A stretch of DNA of 64,000 bases from Bacidia rubella. Taxonomy: Eukaryota; Ascomycota; Lecanoromycetes; Lecanorales; Ramalinaceae. The position numbers and the translations under genes are program-made. The notes beneath the pieces are model-generated. The model saw nothing but the letters and a program-made list of their open reading frames with translations, ran no database searches and was not told the origin of the DNA. The number at the start of each line of letters is the position of its first letter. Positions within the stretch are counted from its first letter, which is position 1. Shown here piece after piece: positions 56,429 to 64,000 of this stretch. The stretch lies in the NCBI GenBank assembly GCA_032158265.1, contig JAVTIF010000012.1, positions 1,550,001 to 1,614,000 of the forward strand, written 5' to 3'.

Positions 56429-57961
56429 ATGGCCGCCGATGAGAATGTCCAAAGCTTCCATGAATATCTCCTTGTTCTCCTTTGTGTCATCGTTTGTTCC
56501 ATTGCCTATCCTAGGCTGTCGATTGCGATTCGCCGAAGGAGGATCCGTCCTAGACACAACTGCAAACCTCCACCAGCACTACCCAACAAGGCTCGCCTCT
56601 TAGACCTTTCCCTTTTCTCATCCAGAAGCAAGCGTGCGCACAATGCATCATTTAAGGTGCTGTTCGAGAAATATGGAACCACCTTCCAATCGCAGACCCT
56701 TCGATCCACGAAGATATTCACCATCGAGCCTAAGAATCTACAAGGTGTATTTGCCACAGATTGCAGCAGCTGGGGTGTTGAGCCAGTCCGACTCTTCGCT
56801 TTCGGACCTTTTGTGGGAAGAGGGATAATGACAACAGATGGGTCGTCATGGCATCTTTCTCGAGAGTTGATCAAACGATCCTTCTCTCGAGTCCAGGTGA
56901 CGAATCTATCTTCCTACAGTGTCCATGTTCACCGAATGCTTGAATTGTTATCCAGTAGCAAAGGGGTCATAGACCTTAGGCGCCTTTTCGAGAAGCTTGC
57001 TCTAGATTCATCGACTGAATTGCTATTTGGTACCTCTGCCGCTACGCTCAGTGACAGTCCCAGCATCGATGCCGAGAAGTTCCTCACTGCTTACAATTAT
57101 GGTCAAGCCTGCGTTGGGAGAAGAATGCAACGAAGTCGTTGGAACTTTTGGACCCGTGACCGGCGTTTTAGGCAATCGTGTGCAACAGCTAGAGCGTTCG
57201 TCGCGAAGTGCGTACGGCAGGAAAGAGAGCGTTGTTCGAAAGATACTTCGTGCGCAAGCGAGAAAGAGTCTTCGAGGTTGGTGCTTGCGCAGGAACTACT
57301 CGCCGGATCAAACAACATCACCGACATTACGAACCAACTTCTGAACGTCTTTCTCCCTGCTCACGATGCAACAGCAGTCGCGCTAACGAACATATTCTTC
57401 CACCTCTCGCGGCATCTGACTGAGTATGAGAAGCTTCGTCGAGAAGTATTGAAAGTATTGGAGCAGCATCCGAGCAGCGAGTGGACGTTCGAGCGTTTGA
57501 AAAGTTGTCGTTGTCTGCAGAATGTGATGAGCGAGACATTCCGGTTGAACCCCTCAATTGGACAGATGAATCGCGCCGCTCTACAAGATACCGTCTTGCC
57601 AACAGGCGGAGGTCCTGACGGCACTTCCCCCATATTTGTGCCGAAGGGTGCATTCATGACGACAAGCTTCTACGCTCTGCATCGCCTTCCGCAGTATTTC
57701 GGAGCGGACGCCGATGAGTGGAGACCTGACCGTTGGAATGACATTAAGCTCGAGCACTGGACGTATCTTCCGTTTAGTGGAGGTCCACGAATATGCATTG
57801 GGCAGCAGCTGGCGCTTACTGAGGTAGGTTATGCGGTCGTGAAGATTGTTGAGCGTTTTGCAAGGATAGAAAACGCGGATCCTGTGTTAGAATTCGTAGA
57901 GGACTGGAAGATCACGACTGTCAGCGCTAATGGCGCAAAAGTCAGGTTGTTCAGCGAGTAA
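56429..57961 (+). CDS. Cytochrome P450 (CYP52-like)
   Basis: Intronless, 510 residues. An N-terminal membrane anchor covers about residues 13-30. The I-helix oxygen-activation segment reads AHDATA (311-316), the E-x-x-R is ETFR (369-372), the PERF-type block is EWRPDRW (430-436), and the haem loop is FSGGPRICIG with Cys456. Overall it looks like CYP52/CYP539-type fungal oxygenases, which often hydroxylate aliphatic chains, but cluster P450s vary widely. As part of this cluster it probably oxidises the peptide product; for comparison, ustiloxin formation uses the P450 UstC. The lack of introns contrasts with the neighbouring genes. Confidence 0.88.
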   Translation: MAADENVQSFHEYLLVLLCVIVCSIAYPRLSIAIRRRRIRPRHNCKPPPALPNKARLLDLSLFSSRSKRAHNASFKVLFEKYGTTFQSQTLRSTKIFTIEPKNLQGVFATDCSSWGVEPVRLFAFGPFVGRGIMTTDGSSWHLSRELIKRSFSRVQVTNLSSYSVHVHRMLELLSSSKGVIDLRRLFEKLALDSSTELLFGTSAATLSDSPSIDAEKFLTAYNYGQACVGRRMQRSRWNFWTRDRRFRQSCATARAFVAKCVRQERERCSKDTSCASEKESSRLVLAQELLAGSNNITDITNQLLNVFLPAHDATAVALTNIFFHLSRHLTEYEKLRREVLKVLEQHPSSEWTFERLKSCRCLQNVMSETFRLNPSIGQMNRAALQDTVLPTGGGPDGTSPIFVPKGAFMTTSFYALHRLPQYFGADADEWRPDRWNDIKLEHWTYLPFSGGPRICIGQQLALTEVGYAVVKIVERFARIENADPVLEFVEDWKITTVSANGAKVRLFSE

Positions 57962-58362
57962 GACTCTTGGATGAGCAGCGTAGAGAGACATCTTGGGTTC
58001 TACTGGGCCTCATGGAAGGTAGGGGGCAATAGCAGGGAAACTGCGTCCTCGTTTAGCTGTACCGCCTCTGAGGCTCTCAGATATTTGTAAAGAAAATGAT
58101 AAAAATCTGACACCCATCACCATTGAAGAAATATCCAACCTTATTAGAGCTTCCAATTGCCCATCGTCCAGTATACAGTCAATTGGGGCTAGAGCCATCG
58201 AAAGTAAACTCCAATCAACTCCCGTATCTTCCCTGCATTTCCTAAATGCCACTAGAGCGACCTTGAGCACACTTTATTGGTCTAATAAGCCGGGCGAATG
58301 CCTTTGACCAACATCAAGGAACGTCCTGTCTATGGTCATTGTCATTTGTTCATCCAAGCAAC
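57962..58362. promoter_or_regulatory. Upstream region of the O-methyltransferase
   Basis: About 400 bp between the P450 end and the O-methyltransferase start on the same strand. No site recognised. Confidence 0.35.
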
Positions 58363-59848
58363 ATGTCGTCCAGTCGAATGTCCGAACTCGTTTCTGTGAT
58401 CGCATCCAACAACAATGAGATTGAGCAGTACTTGCAGAAGAAAAATCTGCTCCCCTTGTCATTTAGCCCAGACACAGATCCTCTAGTATACCAAGACGGT
58501 GCGATCGCCCGCCAGCGGCAGGCAATCATTGACGCTACTGATGAGCTTCAAGTCTTGGTGCTTGGGCCGAGAAGGATGCTAATGTCTCAACCTGTCAGTG
58601 GCTGTTTTTCCGCATTAGTCTCGACAGGGTTGATCATATATTGACAGATTCATTACTGGATGACCATCCAGGCGATTTGCAAATTTGGTTTCGCGACTGC
58701 GTTTACTGCTGACAAAGACGTACTTACTTATGAAGAGCTTGCCACAGCAGCTGGTCTCAAGGAGATTGACGTTCAGCGGTTGCTCCGACATGCAATGGGG
58801 TTTCGCATTTTCCATGAGCCAAGCAAAGGTGTTGTGGCTCATACGGCTGCGTCAAAGATGCTTGCCGAAGACCATATGATGAGGCAGTGGATCAGTATGG
58901 TCGCTGAGGAGCTCTGTCCTGCGTCTCTCAAAGTATGTCCTTGTCAGGGTTTCTGGTGCAGTATCGTGATCTCATTTACAGCAATTGACAGGTCGTCGAT
59001 GCTTTGACACAATGGCCAGGGTCAGAAGAGCCAAACAATGCAGTGAGTCGTCAGGCATGCCTCTAGTTCAAGATAAACGCGCTTACTGCCTCGCAGGGAT
59101 TCAACATTGCCCACCACACCGATTCCTCGTTGTTTGAGGAGGTCTCGAAGGATCCTAGTCGTGAAAAGCGTTATGCATCTGCGATGACTTTCTTCTCATC
59201 AAATTATCCAGGATTAGAAGCTGCGCATCTAGTCCATGGGTTTGACTGGGATGCTCTTGGTAAAGCAGTCGTTGTCGATGTGGGAGGGTCCCATGGCCTC
59301 CTGAGTACCGCACTAGCACAAGCCTACCCACAACTGACATTCGTTGTTCAGGATCAAGAAAAGGTCGTGCAAGAGGGCCGCCAAAGACTGCCAGTAGACG
59401 TCGCAGATCGGGTCAGCTTTATGAGTCATGACTTCTTCGCCGACCAACCGGGACCAAGCGCGAATGTCTACGTAATTCGTTGGGTTCTTCATGATTGGTC
59501 GGATAAGTATGCCATTCGTATTTTGCAAGCATTAAGACCAGCTCTCAAAATTGGTACACGGGTCTTGATTATGGAGCAGATTATGCCAGAGCCCGGTACT
59601 GTCTCACCTTACCAGGACAGAGCGCTACGGTAGATCGTCCTTTGGGAAAGTGGAATACCAACAGCTGATCCTCAATCTTTAGTGCATTTGATCTCTCGAT
59701 GTGGGCTCTTCACAATGCGAGAGAACGATGTATGGATAATTGGCGAAATCTCTTCGAAGCCGCTGACGCTCGCTTTGAGCTATCATCAGTCAACCAACCT
59801 CAAGGCTCAAGACTAAGTATTATGGAGCTGAAGTGGAAAAGTTGTTGA
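58363..59848 (+). CDS. COMT-like O-methyltransferase
   Basis: Five exons (58363-58593, 58648-58932, 58992-59042, 59097-59629, 59683-59848), four introns of 53-59 bp and consistent phases give 421 residues. The N-terminal winged-helix dimerisation domain includes LTYEELATAAGLKEIDVQRLLRH. Then come HHTDSSLFEE, SAM motif I VVDVGGSHG (248-256), and the catalytic His near 321 in WVLHDWSD, with the usual C-terminal FEAADARFEL. Enzymes of this family methylate phenolic or other hydroxyls of aromatic compounds, so a core tyrosine or a lyase-derived phenolic is a reasonable target (inference). The last exon is easy to miss because the previous frame meets a stop within the intron. Confidence 0.87.
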
Positions 59849-60178
59849 AAAAGACATCTCTCATAGCTTGGTGAACGCTGAAGATCACCGGAGTTGGCAG
59901 GAGGTATCTTGTACGAACAAAGTTGGAGGACATACTTCATGTTCCATTTTTACGTGATATATTGTAAGTATAGTTCTTCTATCATTATTAGAACAAAAAG
60001 GAAGGTATTGTATGTGAACCCTTTGAGGCGCGAAAATGCTTCTCAAAAAAGTATAATTGTCATGCCAGATGAAAAGTATTGGACAAGATCTCCCGTGATT
60101 GCACATATTCATGCCTTACAGGCCTGAATCATACAAAGCAGTTCTGCCTAGCTCAATTCACAACCCTCTGAATAATTC
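59849..60178. other. Right border spacer of the RiPP cluster
   Basis: About 330 bp, AT-rich near 59950-60070. Holds the O-methyltransferase 3' end. Nothing else recognised. Confidence 0.4.
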
Positions 60179-60880
60179 CTAGATTGAGAGAAAATACAAA
60201 ACGACGGTACCAATTCCTGGCGGGTACTCCATGTTCAACTCCCAATACCCCATAGTTACACTGTCGGTCTGATAGAGCGCCAACGATGAGCAATAGGCGC
60301 AATGAGAAAATTGCTCATCTCGCTTAGGAAGCGACGTAGTATGAGAGTACAGGTTGACATAATTGAGTATTGCGCCACTGCTTGGAGAGCCACCCTTGAC
60401 GAGTAGGGCTTGCACGATACCTCGCGGTCCCACAGCACCTGGGTAGTTCGTGAATGGGACGCTACGTGATTGAATCCTATTAATAAGGTCTACCGAATAG
60501 GTACGGGCAATTAGTCGGAGGCATACAGCTCGGTCAGAGTCGGATATGCAGATGAAGCCTTCTCGACATGCTCCGACTGAGATGTCTGTAACCAGGCCTG
60601 CTGTTGTTTCGCACGTCCATGCTTGAGTACTGGTTGTAGGATTGCAGTAGGATCTGCTGGTAATGTATTGAATATCATCTTCTACTTTGTTGCAAGTTAC
60701 GGGGTACGAACCCTCTTATTTGTGCTTGAGGACAGCAGGAGGGTTCGTGGTCGAAGGCTCTCCTGTTCCGGCGTCATTCTGGACGCTGGTCCCGTCATGA
60801 GGTTGCAAAAGGTTGACAACTCGCCACCAAGAAAGTGATTGTAATGCAATACCAGAGAAGTAAGAGACGAGACATCGCAT
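60179..60880 (-). pseudogene. Secreted cysteine-rich protein gene with one nonsense codon
   Basis: From the ATG at 60880 one frame runs 54 codons through a possible signal peptide (MRCLVSYFSGIALQSLS) to a TAA at 60718-60716. It then continues in the same frame, without any further stop, for about 178 codons to the final stop at 60181-60179. The downstream part has a clear cysteine pattern (VTCNK, SYCNP, WTCET, GACRE, FICIS, AVCLR, SHCAYC). A long stop-free stretch in the same frame as the start argues for a single recent nonsense change; a TAA could come from a Gln, Lys or Glu codon. A phase-1 intron from about 60852 to 60716 would remove the stop, but its acceptor (ATAAG) is weak. Family not recognised. 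Confidence 0.55.
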
Positions 60881-61611
60881 CAAGAAGGAACCAACGCGAA
60901 GCCTCACAAGTGGAGAAATTGATTCTCTGGAAACGATAACAAGAAAAACAGTCTCCCTACCATGTTGGAGAGAGTGAGTTCTGAGACCTCGCCGGTGTTT
61001 ATAGGAGCCGCTAAGACGTTACACTTCCCAGAAATCATTGCCTAGACTTTAGTGGAAGAGTACAGTGTCTCACCGATGCACCATCCGTTGGCGCGTATTT
61101 GACATCCCGTTTATCCTTTCGCTTTGAAAGGGTGGCACGGACCGTTAGCCATATATCGAACCTTGTAGAAGGAACAGAATGTGAAATCTGATCAATGAAA
61201 AGCGCAGAGGGGACAAGTACATGCACCATAACAGGAATGATCGCCTTGCGGATCTACTGATGTCTCATTCTCGTGGGGAACCAATCACACGTACCTATCA
61301 AGACTGCAGCGCATCATGTCAAAGCTACGCTCTGCTCATTGGCATGCAGCTGCTAACGTGAATCCTTCTTCATGAGATCATTATGCAGCCGGATCAAGCA
61401 CACTACGACGCTATCGCGGTGTGAATATAAGCGATTCTGTACGTACACAATGACTTCTGAAACCCTATAAAAGTCTGATCACATTCAAGTCTTTAACGAA
61501 AGTGAAGAGTGGGGGCAACGCAACTAGAACAAAACTAATGCTTAGTGCAGAGCGGCGCCAATCCTGTCCCTGGGACATAAATCGACGACGCGCCGGCAAA
61601 TCGCCTGTTCT
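60881..61611. other. Intergenic, no gene seen
   Basis: About 730 bp. Contains the upstream region of the broken gene and the 3' end of the secreted protein. No other feature recognised. Confidence 0.4.
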
Positions 61612-62244
61612 TCAGCACCCATACCTGACCCTCAACCCCGTCCCCTTCCTCTGAATATACCAAACACTCCCACTCGGCGCCCCCTCATTCGCAATACTCA
61701 ACCTCAAACTAAAATCCTTCCTACAAGCCGGCAGCTCCCCCAAATAATACGTCCTTTTCACCTGATCCTGACCCTGGGGCATCGTAAAGCTTCCAATCCT
61801 AATCTGCGCGTTCCCCTTCAACTTATTCCACGTCGGATTCGTCGGCGCAGTTCCATCAACCACATACACGTCAATAGTCGTGCTGCCGCTGTAATCGTAG
61901 TCAGAGATCGGCTCGAACTGAAACTCGATCTTGAAGGGAAATTTGCCGACGGGAGGGCAGGGCAGGTTTTTGAATTGGGCGATCAGGTCGCTCTCGGATT
62001 TGAGGAGTTGCCCGATGTCGGCGCCGTTGACTTGGGCGAGCCTGAAGTCGAAATAGTTGTCGGGTGGGTGGGGGCCGTAGTCTTTGTTTGAGTCGAGGTA
62101 GTCGGAGGAGACGCCGTAGAATTTGGAGGGTTCGAGGACCTTGGTGCAGGTTCGTGGCTCGAGGAAGGACGGCAAAGCTGACGCCGCAGTTGTTGAGATC
62201 GCAGCGCCCAGCAAGAGCAAGGTGTTGGCGAGTGTGGGGAGCAT
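61612..62244 (-). CDS. Secreted protein of unknown function
   Basis: A single-exon gene of 210 residues. The signal peptide is at about 1-22 (TLLLLGAAISTTAASA), followed by a basic PRTC step. Four cysteines (TCTKV, PCPPV, ACRKD and the C-terminal YGC) could form two disulfides; the protein ends exactly on Cys. The end reads SVWYIQRKGTGLRVRYGC, a closing pattern I associate with families of fungal secreted beta-sandwich proteins. The sense strand is C-rich first and G-rich later, as in several other genes here. Three CCAAT boxes lie upstream near 62507, 62579 and 62619. Confidence 0.75.
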   Translation of the reverse strand: MLPTLANTLLLLGAAISTTAASALPSFLEPRTCTKVLEPSKFYGVSSDYLDSNKDYGPHPPDNYFDFRLAQVNGADIGQLLKSESDLIAQFKNLPCPPVGKFPFKIEFQFEPISDYDYSGSTTIDVYVVDGTAPTNPTWNKLKGNAQIRIGSFTMPQGQDQVKRTYYLGELPACRKDFSLRLSIANEGAPSGSVWYIQRKGTGLRVRYGC

Positions 62245-63294
62245 TGTGTCGCAGGAAGTGGCTTCGATGGCTGTCGCGAAGGTTGGTGGGGTTTTATGTT
62301 GGTAAAATTCGGCACTACCGACGATTATATTAAGGAAGACAGCTTTGTCTAGTAAAAAGGAGATACGCAGCCTTTATAGACCTGCTTCGATCGCCAAGCC
62401 AAAGGCTGATGGGTAAGCTCAAAAACCGTTGTTGCTTCAATACGAAGCAGCAGTGCAACTTCGACTGCATTTCAATGCGTGATTAGGCGAACGAGAGTGA
62501 CCTTGACCAATCAGAACTGCAGCGGTATGTGCAGCTTTAAGCCACCCGTGGTTAGTCGGAACGCTAAGGCAGCCTTTTGACCAATAGATTCAGAATTGAG
62601 GTGGTCTGATGATCGTGTAGCCAATCAAAGTTCCAATTCGGCTCGTTTGACTAGGCAGACTCAATGAGAGCCTGAGCTGGACTGTAGGGAGTATGACACA
62701 TGGCTATGGAATGAAACTGCTAGACACATGATGTCTAAGTCTCTTGATGCTAGATCGGAATGGAGCAACATACAAAATGCTTTCATTACACACACCATAC
62801 TCGCCGCGTGAGAGTATCGCTGCAGACAGTGGTTAGGGGCGCGCGCGCAGAGCTTACAGATACTGCACATGTCGTGTCGCCGCGCTTGCCCATTTGCCAT
62901 CATGACTTATTCATTCGAACATCAACGGTGGCTCGTCAGCGTAGAAGCTTGGACGATTCTTTTCCACAAGATGCAAGAGTAGTATGCGGGTCACCAGAAA
63001 CATTCAGCCTCCGTTCAGGGGGAACCAAGCTTGTCTTCACGCGCCGGGCCAATTCGAGGAATGTTATACCCTTCACTCCAATTTTCGCAGCGTTGGATGT
63101 TATCCTCTGCTTGATATGACCATGTAAAGCCTTGCGTGACTAGAAACTTCTCTGGAGCAAATCGAATCCATCGGAGGCAGTCAGGTCACGCAATGCTCAT
63201 GACCTGCTGCTCAAGCACTCATGCAAAGGCAGGGTTGTCCTGTTTCTCCTCAGTTTTGAACCTCATCAGGGACGGGCATGGTCGAACAGTCTCG
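62245..63294. other. Intergenic with CCAAT boxes
   Basis: About 1.05 kb. CCAAT elements near 62507, 62579 and 62619 lie 260-380 bp upstream of the minus-strand secreted-protein gene. A plus-strand frame at 62760-63119 has no motif. Nothing else seen. Confidence 0.4.
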
Positions 63295-64000
63295 CTAAAT
63301 ACCTTCATTGTCTGAATCGTTATCCGGATGATATTCTCCCACGAATTTCGTCACCGGCTCAGGGACAGCTCGATATGACAAAGAGACTACGTAATAAACC
63401 ATGAGCTCCTCTCCCTCAATCTCAGGCTCACAGTCTGGGATGCTGAAGTCAATGCCATCGTTGACCAAGTTTCGCTTGTCCTCTTGCGGTTTGGACGAGG
63501 CATGTGGACTAAATGCAAGCTTTGCGCCTAGCCAGCCAGTCCTCTTAGTCTTCTTGGATCTAGCACCAATGTAGCTGCTCCGTGGTTCAGAGGAAAGGTC
63601 CAAGTCTTGGCTACTTCAACCATTCGATCAAGTTGCGCCTTCTTCGACGCCACTGTTTCGAGCTCTAACTCTAGAGACTGCAGTAGCCCACAATGCTGAA
63701 ACTGATTACCCCACGATCTACTCTCGAAAGGATGATCAGCTCCTTGCTCCATCGCCTTGAGGGACTGTTCCGGAGCGTAAACCTTTGCGTCTGTGCTGAG
63801 CTTGACCTTTGAGTCAGTCGATTCCCAGTTGAGCCAATCTTTATAGCGAACAGTGATCTTGAGTGTGCGAAGCCAGACGAGACGATTCCCGTATCGCGGA
63901 AATATTTTTGCTCGCCACTCCTCAAGGCAATCTTGTTGTGCAAAGATATGGAGGTTTGAGAACCACACAAGGCGTGACTGTTTCAAAGGGGGGTCTGGTT
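63295..64000 (-). pseudogene. Partial gene at the right edge, apparent frameshift
   Basis: The gene enters from beyond the window. The upstream frame (64000 to 63528) has LVWFSNLHIFAQQDCLEEW and WLRTLKITVRYKDW, then a helical stretch ending KTWTFPL. The downstream frame (63603 to 63295) continues as GWLGAKLAFSP and ends in a charged tail (PDNDSDNEGI). The two overlap by 76 nt, and no intron of plausible size joins them, so a one-base frameshift between about 63540 and 63600 is likely, either real or a sequence error. The first part resembles the C-terminal half of fungal F-box-type orphans; function unknown. Confidence 0.5.

Overview
The window is nuclear DNA from a filamentous ascomycete, probably a Dothideomycete. 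Genes are short-introned (about 44-158 bp, mostly near 50, often with a CTAAC/CTGAC-like branch site), are not in operons, and include fungal markers: ALG5, ATG3, RNA polymerase III subunit C31, an Hsm3-like proteasome chaperone, two Pth11-like seven-helix receptors and several secreted orphans. Class placement is an inference from gene content and protein style. Exon limits were worked out by hand from frame, GT/AG and phase.

Layout. 1-3.1 kb: no gene supported. 3.9-12.2 kb: housekeeping block (ALG5, an alpha/beta hydrolase, ATG3, RPC31, HSM3-like). 13-19 kb: a secreted protein, a Pth11-like receptor and an orphan. 19.9 kb: an initiator-tRNA-like gene lacking one acceptor-stem base. 20-26 kb: a membrane-anchored aspartic-protease-like protein without its catalytic motifs, and a GPI-type wall protein with six internal repeats. 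26-31 kb: a tandem pair of paralogous orphans, degenerate repeats and a cluster of palindromic 14-mers. 31-43 kb: secreted orphans separated by long empty stretches. 43-47.3 kb: two orphan ORFs 1 nt apart, a SAM methyltransferase and a second Pth11-like receptor.

The main result is at 49-60 kb. A 130-residue secreted precursor carries six copies of an invariant 8-residue core, PIAYPDAY, each followed by a Lys-Arg Kex2 site. It is flanked by two UstYa-family (DUF3328) oxidases, a cytochrome P450, an O-methyltransferase, a phenylalanine-ammonia-lyase-type enzyme and a secreted alpha/beta hydrolase. This is the architecture of a dikaritin-type fungal RiPP cluster (ustiloxin, phomopsin and asperipin families), with a core I do not recognise and with an aromatic ammonia-lyase that is unusual for the class. 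The expected order of events is secretion and Kex2 cleavage of the precursor, UstYa-type oxidative cyclisation through tyrosine, then P450, methyl and hydrolase tailoring. The role of the lyase is open.

60-64 kb: a broken secreted-protein gene, an intact secreted protein, and a gene running off the right edge that seems frameshifted. A wider pattern is that several genes switch from C-rich to G-rich sense strand part-way along, while the RiPP-cluster genes do not.
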